DNA of 64,000 nucleotides from Microvirga mediterraneensis (GTDB lineage: Bacteria; Pseudomonadota; Alphaproteobacteria; Rhizobiales; Beijerinckiaceae): positions 3,160,001 to 3,224,000 of the forward strand of contig NZ_JACDXJ010000001.1 of assembly GCF_013520865.1 (NCBI RefSeq), written 5' to 3'. The notes under the pieces are model-generated. The model did not search any database. It was given only the letters and a program-made list of their open reading frames with translations, and was not told the origin of the DNA. This document shows, piece by piece, positions 1-7,898 of the stretch (the stretch's first letter is position 1; every line of letters begins with the position of its first letter). The position numbers and the translations under genes were made by a program.

Positions 1-268
1 CCCCTATCGCTCCCGGACGGAAGCCACCTGCTCCGCGGAAGCCGCCCGCGCCACCGGGAGGAATGAACATCCTCGGCCCTCCGCCGAAGCCGCCGCCGAA
101 ACTACCGCCCCGGAATCCTCCCGCGCCGCCGAAGCTGCCGCCGCGGAATCCTCCAGCGCCGCCAAACCCGCCAAACCCGCCATGTCCACCGCGTTGTGCT
201 TCGGCTTCGCCCGGAACGAGAAGAGCACCGATCGCCAAAGCACCAACCGCCAAGAGAATCTTGTTCAT
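1..268 (-). CDS. Glycine-rich secreted protein, 3' end cut by the window
   Basis: The minus-strand reading frame from ATG at 268 begins MNKILLAVGALAIGALLVPG and ends its signal peptide near ...EAEAQR, so the product is probably exported. The rest is low-complexity, made of GGFGG, GGFRGGSFGG and GGGPR-type units. A ribosome binding site GGGAGG lies 6-7 bases upstream of this ATG. The frame is open to the window edge (89 codons), so the C-terminus is missing. Small Gly-rich periplasmic or surface proteins of this sort are common in Hyphomicrobiales; no enzymatic function can be read from it. The proline-rich reading on the other strand is its antisense shadow. Confidence 0.6.
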   Translation of the reverse strand, partial: MNKILLAVGALAIGALLVPGEAEAQRGGHGGFGGFGGAGGFRGGSFGGAGGFRGGSFGGGFGGGPRMFIPPGGAGGFRGAGGFRPGAIG

Positions 269-338
269 CGCCAACCTCCCTTTCGCGCTTGGGTTACCGC
301 AAGTGCGAGGCCGAGACATAAAGATCATTCTACTATGA

Positions 339-613
339 TGCTCTCCTGCGGGCGTGCTTGATCCTTTGAGACAATTGCTTGGCACTTTTGACGGACATGA
401 TTGCGCGATTACGCCACATGCAGAGGCCGGCTCCGGCATTCTGGCCGCTGTCACGGCCATGGCGGGGCTTTTCCCCCTGCCATAAACCTCGTCGGGAGCG
501 TGCGGCAGAGGTGGATCGCGGCAACCCGGGTTTGATCACTTGGGCCCTGCTGCCGCAACTTATGACCGGGCAACTTTTGACGGTGAACCGGATCCACTTC
601 ACCGAAAATCGTC
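339..613. other. Intergenic region, no supported gene
   Basis: Overlapping open frames exist on both strands, but they have no recognisable domain, no convincing ribosome binding site and mutually antisense composition. It probably carries the promoter of the Gly-rich gene and the 3' end of the cytochrome b561 transcript. Confidence 0.4.
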
Positions 614-1120
614 CTAGACAGGATTCATCCGTTGCATCGTTCCATCACGGAGCACGAACTGGTGCCAAAAGGCGATCACGGAATGGAGCCCGGCCAGGAC
701 GAGAATGACCGTGCCGCCGGTCTCATGGATCTCCGCGATGGGTCCGGGATCTCCCTGGGCCGCCGCCGCGATAGATGGCAGGGACAGGCCGAAGAATGAG
801 ACCTGAACGCCCATGCGCGAGGCGGCGTACCAGCCGGTGAGCGGCAGGCCGATCATGAACAGGTACAGCACCGCATGGCCGATCTTGGCCGCGAGGTTGA
901 GCCATGGCCCCTGCGGATCTTCGATGCGGGGGTGACTGCCCCACCAGCGGGCGACCAGCCTCGGCAGGACGAGCAGAAGCACGGACAACCCGAGCGAGAA
1001 ATGCAGCGCTGGTGGGTTAAGGCGAACCTGCCGCCCTCCCTCGGACGTAAGCCAAGCAGCCAGGATCAAGACGGCCATGGCCCAATGAAGAATGATGAGG
1101 GTTTTCGAATAGCGCGGCAT
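614..1120 (-). CDS. Cytochrome b561 family protein
   Basis: This 168-residue inner-membrane di-haem cytochrome b probably passes electrons between the quinone pool and periplasmic acceptors. It has four hydrophobic segments and the histidines expected as haem ligands, in LHWAMAVL near the N-terminus, ALHFSLG, IGHAVLYL and GLHSVIAFWH. I chose ATG at 1120 (MPRYSKTL) because GGAAGG lies 9 bases upstream. A longer frame to 1213 adds a basic, non-homologous extension. It stands alone, with no partner gene adjacent. The family call is solid; the physiological donor and acceptor are unknown (YodB/CybB-type proteins have been linked to superoxide oxidation). Confidence 0.88.
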   Translation of the reverse strand: MPRYSKTLIILHWAMAVLILAAWLTSEGGRQVRLNPPALHFSLGLSVLLLVLPRLVARWWGSHPRIEDPQGPWLNLAAKIGHAVLYLFMIGLPLTGWYAASRMGVQVSFFGLSLPSIAAAAQGDPGPIAEIHETGGTVILVLAGLHSVIAFWHQFVLRDGTMQRMNPV

Positions 1121-1270
1121 CGATGCCATCCTTCCATGCGATTTCCGGCAGGATCCCCGCCGAAACATGCGCATCTTAGCACCCGTCTCTCCCGCAACGA
1201 TGAGCTGGATCAAAACCGCCCGCCCCTCGCGAGGCGATTTCAGCGTCTACCAGCACGATATGATGCGTAA

Positions 1271-1470
1271 GGTGGGCGCCCCTCCGATCGCGGTATGGAC
1301 CGTTCCCGGGGCGGCCTCATGAGCAAGATCCATGCCCTCGTTGATGCTGACGGTCGTCCCGTCGCCCTACGGCCGACCTGAGATCGGATCCACAACAGCC
1401 AGAATGCCGAGGCCCTGCCGGAAGCTCGGCCTGTGGGGCGACGCCGCACCGCACGTGGCGGTGATCTAGG
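1271..1470 (+). pseudogene. Decayed IS5-family transposase fragment
   Basis: The plus-strand frame at 1298-1381 reads RSRGGLMSKIHALVDADG followed by RPVALRPT and a stop. This closely matches the IS5/DDE transposase signature (GRSRGGLTTKIHALVDADG...). After the TGA at 1379 the same frame continues with plausible but degraded residues to about 1465. There are no intact ends, no terminal inverted repeats that I can see and no full-length frame, so this is a relic. It sits between cytochrome b561 and the DUF1993 gene. Confidence 0.6.
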
Positions 1471-1990
1471 GCATTCTGGTGCGTAACTGTCCCTCGTAAT
1501 CGCGTTTTCCGAGCGGCACGCCACGCATGCGCAGAATGTCGTACGCGGTCACGGCATGAAAATAAAAGTTCGGCAGTGAGAACGAGAGAATAAGGGTCTC
1601 CGAAGTGAACCGAAGCTTTCGAGGCCCGATCTGAAGGTCCAACTCCCTGCCTGCCCAGCTGTTGACCTCGTCAGGAGTCAACGCCTCGAGCGCCGTTTGC
1701 GCCTTGGCCATCATAGCCCGCAGGTCGGCGAAAGGAACGGGGCCCACCAAAGCGGGCGGGGCGAACACACCGGTCTTCGCAGCCTCCAGCCCCCATACGG
1801 CATGGTGCCACGCGGCTTCGATCTGAAAGTGGAAGGGCGCCATGTCTTCGAAGAGCCGCACCTGCACGAAATCGTCCGGATCCGCGCCAATTTCAGCGCA
1901 GTGCTGCGCCGCGCGGTCGAGAAAGCCCTCGACGGCCCTGACGGTCTGCAGGAAGGTCGGAACGCTGAGATCGTAGAGCGTTGTCGCCAT
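1466..1990 (-). CDS. DUF1993 domain protein
   Basis: This 174-residue cytoplasmic protein begins MATTLYDLSVPTFLQTVRAV. It matches the DUF1993 family in length and in the pattern of an N-terminal 'YDLSVPTF' helix, a central acidic 'DDFVQVRLFEDMAPFHFQ' segment and a C-terminal 'LPNFYFHAVTAYDILR' helix. The family resembles the DinB/YfiT-like four-helix bundle. No function is established. AAAGG precedes the ATG by three bases. It is monocistronic, with the IS5 remnant immediately downstream. Confidence 0.85.
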   Translation of the reverse strand: MATTLYDLSVPTFLQTVRAVEGFLDRAAQHCAEIGADPDDFVQVRLFEDMAPFHFQIEAAWHHAVWGLEAAKTGVFAPPALVGPVPFADLRAMMAKAQTALEALTPDEVNSWAGRELDLQIGPRKLRFTSETLILSFSLPNFYFHAVTAYDILRMRGVPLGKRDYEGQLRTRMP

Positions 1991-2127
1991 CGGCCTTTTC
2001 CCATTTGACGCGGACGCTGTAAGCGGTGCACCGACCTAACGCTGCCGCAAAGAACGAAGTACGGATTACCACAGTGCCGTTCGGGAATCCCATCAATTAT
2101 CAGGCCGTCGCCTAGCAGCAGCCTCCG

Positions 2128-2952
2128 TCAGCCGCCTTTCACCGCGCCGGCCGTCAACCCGGCCACGATCTGCCGCTGAGCCACGATGGTCAGGATGAGG
2201 ACGGGAAGGGTCACGATCAGGGCGGCCGCGGCCAGAGGGCCCCAGCTCAACTGCTCGAAGGACAGCATGTTGTAGACCGCAACCGGCAGGGTCCGCGTTT
2301 CGCGACCCGCCAGAACGACCCCAAAGACGAAGTTGTTCCAGGAGAAGATCACCGCGAGGATGAACGCGACGGTGATGCCGGGTTTCGCGATCGGCAGGGC
2401 GATATGCCGGAACACGTCCCAGCGGTCGGCTCCGTCGATCACGGCCGCCTCCTCGAGCTCGAGCGGGGTCGTCTCGAAATAGCCGATCATGATCCAGATG
2501 ACGATCGGCACCGTGATGACGAGGTGCGCGATGATCTGCGGCAGCAGGGTGCCCATGAGTCCCAGCCATTGGAAAAGCAGAAAGAGCGGGATCAGATAGG
2601 ACAGGCCGGGTGTCATGCGCGCGATGAGCACGACGACGGCGGCCTTGGTGGCCTTCATGCGGGCGATGCCGTAGCCGGCGGGCACGCCGATCAGAAGCGC
2701 GAGCCCGGTGGCGGAGCCGGTGACGATCAGGCTGTTGAGGAAAAAGAGACCGAACCGGTTCGATTCGAACACCCCCGTATAGTTCTTCCACGCAAAGCGT
2801 TCGGGGATAAGGATCGGCGGATAGGCAGCGTTGTCGACCTCGAATTTCAGCGAAAGCGAAATCATCCAGAGGAAGAACAGGATGGCCGGAGAAACCAGCA
2901 CGAGACCGACGAAGAGCAGGCCGAGCGTATCGGCGGCTTTGCGGATGTTCAT
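2128..2952 (-). CDS. Sugar ABC transporter permease, MalG-like
   Basis: This is the inner-membrane permease subunit of a carbohydrate ABC importer (CUT1 type), with six predicted membrane segments. The EAA loop reads TPLELEEAAVIDGADRWDVF, the docking site for the ATPase. The chosen ATG at 2952 overlaps the stop of the upstream permease gene in an ATGA arrangement and has AGGGGG in front; the longer frame to 2976 lies inside that upstream gene. It is the last gene of a three-gene operon with the MalF-like permease and a binding protein. No ATP-binding protein gene follows: the DUF1993 gene begins 137 bases further on. Confidence 0.93.
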   Translation of the reverse strand: MNIRKAADTLGLLFVGLVLVSPAILFFLWMISLSLKFEVDNAAYPPILIPERFAWKNYTGVFESNRFGLFFLNSLIVTGSATGLALLIGVPAGYGIARMKATKAAVVVLIARMTPGLSYLIPLFLLFQWLGLMGTLLPQIIAHLVITVPIVIWIMIGYFETTPLELEEAAVIDGADRWDVFRHIALPIAKPGITVAFILAVIFSWNNFVFGVVLAGRETRTLPVAVYNMLSFEQLSWGPLAAAALIVTLPVLILTIVAQRQIVAGLTAGAVKGG

Positions 2953-3887
2953 GCGCCCCCCTGAAGGTCCATCCACTTCGTGCGCTGGCGAAGATGGAGC
3001 ATGAGAAGGGACAGGCCGATGACGATGGCGAAGAACACGACCGCGATGGCCGAGCCGTAGCCGACGTCGTAATAGGCGAAGGCGACGCTGTAGAGATAGA
3101 GATTGATCGTTTCCGACGCGGTGCCCGGGCCGCCCTGGGTGATGGCGTAGATGATGTCGAAGCTTTTCAGCGCATCGATGGTCCTGATGATCACGGCTAC
3201 CATGAGGAAAGGCGCGATCATCGGCAGCGTGATGTAGCGGAAGCGCTGCCAGATATTCGCTCCGTCGATGGCGGCGCTTTCATAGGGCTCCGTCGGAATG
3301 GCCGCGAGACCGCCGAGCACGATCAGCATCACGAGCGGCGTCCATTGCCAGGTCTCGACCAGAACCAGCGAGGGGATCACGGTCGAAGGATTGAAGACCC
3401 AGGCCTGCGGGCCGATGCCGATCAGCGACAGGAGATAGTTCAGGACGCCGAGCTGCGGGTGAAACATCATCGTCCAGACCAAGGCGACCGCGACGGGCGT
3501 GGCCATCATGGGCATAACGAAGATGCCGCGCAGGATGCCGCGGAAAGGCAGGCGGGAGTTGAAGATGAGAGCCGCCAGCGTGCCGAGGATCAGCGGCAGG
3601 ACGACCGCCAGGAACGTGTAGACGAGCGTATGGCCGACCGAGGTCAGGAACCGCTCGTCCGACGCGAGGCGCATGTAGTTGGACAGGCCGGTGAAGCGGC
3701 GGGCGCCGCCGACCGTCCATTCCTGCAGGCTCATCCAGACCGTGAAGGCCCACGGGAACACGATCACCGATCCCACCACAGCGACGGCGGGGACGACGAA
3801 GGGCCAGTACGAACGCGGCGGGCGGGCGCCCGTCGTGGGCGCCGCCTCCGGGACCGATGCGGCCTGGGGTTCAGCGATGATGGTCAT
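2949..3887 (-). CDS. Sugar ABC transporter permease, MalF-like
   Basis: This is the second permease of the same CUT1 importer, with an N-terminal cytoplasmic tail (EAAPTTGARPPRSYW), six membrane helices and the EAA loop around PTEPYESAAIDGANIWQRF. Two in-frame ATGs lie at 3893 and 3887. I prefer 3887 because GGAG lies 7 bases upstream of it, whereas it almost touches the first ATG. It overlaps the MalG-like gene by 4 bases, so the two permeases are translationally coupled. The transported sugar cannot be told from the permeases. Confidence 0.92.
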   Translation of the reverse strand: MTIIAEPQAASVPEAAPTTGARPPRSYWPFVVPAVAVVGSVIVFPWAFTVWMSLQEWTVGGARRFTGLSNYMRLASDERFLTSVGHTLVYTFLAVVLPLILGTLAALIFNSRLPFRGILRGIFVMPMMATPVAVALVWTMMFHPQLGVLNYLLSLIGIGPQAWVFNPSTVIPSLVLVETWQWTPLVMLIVLGGLAAIPTEPYESAAIDGANIWQRFRYITLPMIAPFLMVAVIIRTIDALKSFDIIYAITQGGPGTASETINLYLYSVAFAYYDVGYGSAIAVVFFAIVIGLSLLMLHLRQRTKWMDLQGGA

Positions 3888-3929
3888 GGCCATGCTCCAC
3901 CATCGCGACCTGCTCCCGCGCGGCCCGCA

Positions 3930-5258
3930 TCAGGCCTTCTCGCTGCGCTCGAGGATGGGCTTGAACTGCTCCGTCGCCTTCTTCATCTCGGTCGCCGGAT
4001 CCCCTCCGCCGAGAAGATTGGTGAGGCCGATGCCGATGATGTCGCGGAACTCCGTCACCGGCTGGATCACCGGAAGGCCCAGCTTGCTGATCTTGCCCGA
4101 TGCCACCACCGCGTCGATCCATTCCGGCGGCATCTTCACGCCCTTGCGGGTCTCGGGATCGTCGAGGATGGACTGGCGGAACGGCACGCCGCCGCCCGCC
4201 TGCAGCAGGCGCGCGCCCATGAGCTTCGAAACCGCCCACTGGCAGTAGAGATACGCCGCCTCCTTGTTCTTGCTCGCGGCTGTCACGCCGATGCCGTCGC
4301 CGAACGTTGCAGAGGCCTGCGCCCTCGGGCCCTTCGGCATGACGCCGTAGCCGACCTTGCCGACCACGCGCGATTTCTCCGGATCCTCCAGCGGAGGCGC
4401 GAAGCCGACGCCGTCGAGCCACATGCCGACCTTGCCCTGCAGGAACGCCGATTGGCATTCCGACCAGTTGAAGCCGGCGACGCCCTGCGGGGCGGCTTTC
4501 GTCAGCAGGCGCTGGTAGAGTTTCGCAGCCTCAATGGCCTCCGGCGAATCCGTCATCAGCTTGCCGTTGGAATCCACCGGGTCGACGCCGTAGCCGAGCA
4601 GGAAGCTCGTCCAGACGGGAACGTTGGCGTTTTTCAGGCCGCGCGCGACGAAGCCGTATGTTCCTTCCTTGGCATCCGTCAGGGCCTCGGCGGCCACGAC
4701 CATCTCCTCGAAGGTCTGCGGGTAAGAGAGCCCCTTCTTGGCGAACAGGTCCTTGTTCCAGTAGATCATCCAGTAGTCGACCGAGAACGGCAGCGAAAGC
4801 ATCTGGCCCTGCGGGTTCTTCGCGTAGAGCAGGCCGGCCTGAGAGAAATCGCTTTCGGTCAGGCTCGGGTCCGTCAACTCCGGGTTCCTCATGAAGCCGC
4901 TGATGTCGGCGAGCCAGCCGGCCTTCTCGAACTGCCGCTTCTGGACATGATAGCTGAGATGCACCACGTCGAAACTCGGGCTTCCGGAGTTCAGCTCGAT
5001 GACGGCCTTCTGCCGCTGCTGCTGCTCCGGCGTCTGCTCGGACGAAACCTGGATGCCCGTCAGGTCGGTGAACTCCTTCTCGAACTTCTGCAGCACCTCG
5101 CCGCGCGGACTCTTCACGAGGTTCACGCCGATCTTCGTGCCGGCGTATTTCTTCCAGTTCACCTCGGCAAAGACAGGCCCTGCGCCGCCGAGACCGTATG
5201 CGGCAGCTGCCGCCGTGCTTGCGAGAAATGTACGACGCGTAACCGATCCGATAGCCAT
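3930..5258 (-). CDS. Extracellular sugar-binding protein of the ABC importer
   Basis: This 442-residue family 1 solute-binding protein captures the sugar in the periplasm and delivers it to the two permeases downstream. The N-terminus MAIGSVTRRTFLASTAAAAA has a twin-arginine-type motif (TRRTFLA) and a hydrophobic stretch ending GPVFA, suggesting Tat export. AGGA precedes the ATG. The body shows typical features such as YWMIYWNKDLFAKKGL and the C-terminal hinge segments. It is first in the leftward operon and diverges from the DapA-family gene at 5401, suggesting that ABC uptake and the aldolase/kinase genes handle the same compound. Confidence 0.93.
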   Translation of the reverse strand: MAIGSVTRRTFLASTAAAAAYGLGGAGPVFAEVNWKKYAGTKIGVNLVKSPRGEVLQKFEKEFTDLTGIQVSSEQTPEQQQRQKAVIELNSGSPSFDVVHLSYHVQKRQFEKAGWLADISGFMRNPELTDPSLTESDFSQAGLLYAKNPQGQMLSLPFSVDYWMIYWNKDLFAKKGLSYPQTFEEMVVAAEALTDAKEGTYGFVARGLKNANVPVWTSFLLGYGVDPVDSNGKLMTDSPEAIEAAKLYQRLLTKAAPQGVAGFNWSECQSAFLQGKVGMWLDGVGFAPPLEDPEKSRVVGKVGYGVMPKGPRAQASATFGDGIGVTAASKNKEAAYLYCQWAVSKLMGARLLQAGGGVPFRQSILDDPETRKGVKMPPEWIDAVVASGKISKLGLPVIQPVTEFRDIIGIGLTNLLGGGDPATEMKKATEQFKPILERSEKA

Positions 5259-5336
5259 GGCGCATTTCCTCCGTGTGCCGTTGTAACGGTCCCTTCGGGA
5301 CTCCTTTTCAGTGCTTGCAACCGATTAAGCCCCATG

Positions 5337-5346
5337 TAACATGTTA
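5337..5346. promoter_or_regulatory. Candidate operator TAACATGTTA in the divergent promoter region
   Basis: TAACATGTTA is a perfect 10-bp palindrome in the 142-bp gap between the divergent binding-protein gene and the DapA-family gene. A half-site-like TGTTAGTGTCAACA overlaps its right side. Its position and symmetry suit a dimeric GntR/FCD regulator, and one is encoded two genes downstream at 6285. The assignment is inference. Confidence 0.4.
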
Positions 5347-5400
5347 GTGTCAACACGGCACTTGCTCGCCCCGGTGCCGAAGCTGTCATTGGAGGCTCCC

Positions 5401-6288
5401 GTGTCGCTCAGCTTTGGCATCAGTCCCGCCCTCGTCACGCCGTTTCTCGACGGCAAGGTGGATGCTCGCCGCCTCATCAATCATGCGAAGGATTGTCTTT
5501 CGCGAGGCTGCCGGACGGCGACGCTGTTCGGGACGACCGGTGAAGGTCCGTCGGTCGGCGCAATGGAGCGTGACCGCGTCGCAAGCGAGATCATCAGCCT
5601 CGGCCTCCCCCCGAACAAGCTGGTGGAAGGCGTGCTCGCCTGTTCACCCGAGGAGGCCGCTTACAGCACGAGTCGAGCCCTGCGGCGCGGCGCACACGCA
5701 GTCCTGCTGGCGCCGCCCTTCTACTTCCGCCCTGCCCCGGACGATGCGGTGTTCGGATGGTACGCGGCGGTGTTCGACATGGTCGGCAGCAATCTGCGCG
5801 ACATCCTTCTCTACCACATCCCCGGCATGACCGGCGTGCCCCTGTCGCACGCGGTAATCGCGCGCCTGCGCGAGCGCTTTCCCGGCGTCGTCAGGGGCGT
5901 GAAGGACAGTTCGGGCGATGCAGAGGCGACTTTCACCCTGATCGAAGCCTTTCCCGACCTCGACATCCTCGTCGGCGACGAGAGCTATCTCGGCCGCGCC
6001 TGCGCGGCGGGAGCGGCGGGTTCCATCTGCGGCGTCGCCAACATCGTCCCGGAAGCCGTCGTCGCCCTCGCGGAGGCTGGCCGCGATGATCCGCGCATCG
6101 TCGATCTGGTGCAGGAGATCGGCCGCCATCCCATCTTGCCGATGGTGAAGGCGCTTACCGCCCATGTGCGCCAGGACCCGGCCTGGGCGGTGGCGCGGCC
6201 GCCGCTTGCGACCCTGGACGAACGGAGCACCGCGCGCGCCGTCTCGCTGCTCGCGCCGTTCGGACATGTGATCAAGGCCGTCGCATGA
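5401..6288 (+). CDS. Dihydrodipicolinate synthase (DapA/NAL) family aldolase or dehydratase
   Basis: This 295-residue class I Schiff-base TIM barrel carries the family signature GTTGEGPSVG, the catalytic tyrosine in LLYHIPG (Y138) and the Schiff-base lysine in GVKDSSGD (K168). I chose GTG at 5401 (MSLSFGISPALVTPF) because GGAGG lies 5 bases upstream. It heads a rightward operon with a GntR regulator (ATGA overlap) and a PfkB kinase. Given the adjacent sugar ABC importer it is more likely a keto-deoxy-sugar-acid aldolase or dehydratase than lysine-pathway DapA. The substrate is unknown. Confidence 0.88.
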   Translation: MSLSFGISPALVTPFLDGKVDARRLINHAKDCLSRGCRTATLFGTTGEGPSVGAMERDRVASEIISLGLPPNKLVEGVLACSPEEAAYSTSRALRRGAHAVLLAPPFYFRPAPDDAVFGWYAAVFDMVGSNLRDILLYHIPGMTGVPLSHAVIARLRERFPGVVRGVKDSSGDAEATFTLIEAFPDLDILVGDESYLGRACAAGAAGSICGVANIVPEAVVALAEAGRDDPRIVDLVQEIGRHPILPMVKALTAHVRQDPAWAVARPPLATLDERSTARAVSLLAPFGHVIKAVA

Positions 6289-6959
6289 CCATGGCCCGTC
6301 CCGCGCCACGCTCGGAGATCAAGCTACGGGAGCGGGCCTATGACGCCTTTACGGAACAATTGTTGCGCAGCGAGATCAAGCCCGGGCAGTTCGTGACCCA
6401 ACGCGAGCTTGTCGGCATCACCGGACAGCCGCTCGGGGCGATCCGGGAGCTGATTCCGCGCCTGGAGGCCGAGGGGTTGATCGTGACCGTGCCGCAGCGC
6501 GGATTGCAGGTCCTGCCCCTCGACATCGCGCTGATCCGCAACGCCTTCCAGTTCCGGCTGATCCTGGAGCGCGAGGCCGTCGCGGCGTTCAGCCAGACGG
6601 CGAGCGACGCCGCCATTGCGCAGATCGAGGCCGCCCACCGGGCGATCGTCGATTCGGCTCAGGGCGGATTGACGGAACGGCTCGTCGCCGAGGCCCAGCA
6701 GGTTGACCGGGAGTTCCACGAGAGGATCATCGACGATCTCAACAACGAGATCATCTCGAAGGCCTATCGGGTCAACTGGATCAAGGTCCGCCTCATCCGG
6801 CAGAACGAGACGAGTCTCGACGAGGATCTCGTCCTCCCGGTGATGCGCGAGCACCTCGCCATCATCGCGGCCATGAAGCGGCGGGACATTCCGGTCGCCG
6901 TCGAGGCCGCCGCCGCGCATGTGACGAGCGCCCGGGCGCGGGCGCTGCGCCTCGAGTAA
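6285..6959 (+). CDS. GntR-family regulator with FCD ligand domain
   Basis: This 224-residue DNA-binding regulator has an N-terminal winged helix (IKLRERAYDAFTEQLLRSEI, then GQFVTQRELVGITGQPLGAIRELI) and a C-terminal all-helical FCD ligand-binding domain with the expected metal-binding spacing (REFHERIID and the C-terminal EAAAAHV). It starts inside the stop of the DapA-family gene (ATGA). Its place between aldolase and kinase genes suggests it controls this operon and the divergent ABC importer, perhaps through the palindrome at 5337-5346. Confidence 0.92.
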   Translation: MTMARPAPRSEIKLRERAYDAFTEQLLRSEIKPGQFVTQRELVGITGQPLGAIRELIPRLEAEGLIVTVPQRGLQVLPLDIALIRNAFQFRLILEREAVAAFSQTASDAAIAQIEAAHRAIVDSAQGGLTERLVAEAQQVDREFHERIIDDLNNEIISKAYRVNWIKVRLIRQNETSLDEDLVLPVMREHLAIIAAMKRRDIPVAVEAAAAHVTSARARALRLE

Positions 6960-6962
6960 GCC

Positions 6963-7898
6963 ATGAACGACAAGCCTGTAATCTGTCTCGGATGCGCGTT
7001 CTGGGACACCATCTTCAAGATCGACCGCATCCCGGGCCATGGCGCGAAGGTGCTGCCCGAGAAAGCCGTCCAGGCAGCCTCGGGCATGGCGACGGCCGCT
7101 GCTGTCACCATCGCACGCCTCGGCGGCAAGGTCGAAATCTGGGCGCGCATCGGCGACGATCCCACCGGCGACAGCTTCCTGCACGATTTGTCCAATGAGG
7201 CCGTCCGCACGGAGAGCATCCGCAGGATCCCGGGTGCCCGCACGGCTTTCTCAACCATCCTCGTCGACCGGTTCGGCGAAAGGCTCGTGGTGCCGTACAC
7301 GGATCCGTCGCTCGATGCCGACCCGGGCTGGCTGCCGCTCGACCGAGTGGCGGAGGCCGCCGCCGTTCTCGTCGACATGCGCTGGCGCGAAGGGGCCAAG
7401 ACCCTGCTCGCCGAAGCGCGCCGTCACGGCGTCCCGACGCTCCTCGACGCCGATGTCGCGCCGCCGGAACAACTCCGGGAGATGATCGCCCTCGCGGATC
7501 ATGTGCTGTTTTCGGAGCCCGCCCTGCTCTCCCTCGCGAGCAATCGCTCACCCAGAGATGCCTTGATGAGCGTGGCGCAGGATCTGGAAGCGGAGATCGT
7601 CGGCGTGACGCTCGGCGCGGCCGGCGCCATGATCTGGCAACGTGAGGCTTCGGAAGATATTGTTTCCGAGTTCCCCACGATTCCCATTGAAGCGGTCGAC
7701 ACCCTGAATGCGGGCGACGTCTGGCACGGCACCTACGCTTACGGCCTCGTCAACGGTTGGAATCTGGCACGCAGGGTTCGGATAGCCAATGTTGCGGCCG
7801 CCATGAAGTGCGAGCATTTCGGAGGCCGCCTCGGCTCGCCCCGCCTTCCGGACCTGCTGGAGCGAAGCCGCGCTCTCGTCCAGGCGCCCGCTACCTGA
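6963..7898 (+). CDS. PfkB-family sugar kinase
   Basis: This 311-residue ribokinase-fold kinase has the N-terminal glycine-rich region VQAASGMATAAAVTIARLGG and the C-terminal signature DTLNAGDVWHGTYAYGL, which contains the catalytic aspartate of the anion-hole motif. The usual DTxGAGD is DTLNAGD here, so one glycine is replaced by asparagine. The 'GDVWHG' form is closest to the YihV-like branch in my recollection. It starts 3 bases after the GntR gene. Its last 8 bases overlap the 3' end of the convergent dehydrogenase gene. It probably phosphorylates the sugar or sugar acid imported by the ABC system; the substrate is not deducible. Confidence 0.9.
   Translation: MNDKPVICLGCAFWDTIFKIDRIPGHGAKVLPEKAVQAASGMATAAAVTIARLGGKVEIWARIGDDPTGDSFLHDLSNEAVRTESIRRIPGARTAFSTILVDRFGERLVVPYTDPSLDADPGWLPLDRVAEAAAVLVDMRWREGAKTLLAEARRHGVPTLLDADVAPPEQLREMIALADHVLFSEPALLSLASNRSPRDALMSVAQDLEAEIVGVTLGAAGAMIWQREASEDIVSEFPTIPIEAVDTLNAGDVWHGTYAYGLVNGWNLARRVRIANVAAAMKCEHFGGRLGSPRLPDLLERSRALVQAPAT

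Noticed and set aside
63..338. Proline-rich rightward frame at the left end
   Set aside because: It is the complement of the Gly-rich secreted gene that has a signal peptide and ribosome binding site.
2994..5339. A 781-codon rightward frame
   Set aside because: It is antisense to the well-supported permease and binding-protein genes and has a His/Arg/Asp-rich composition typical of shadow frames.
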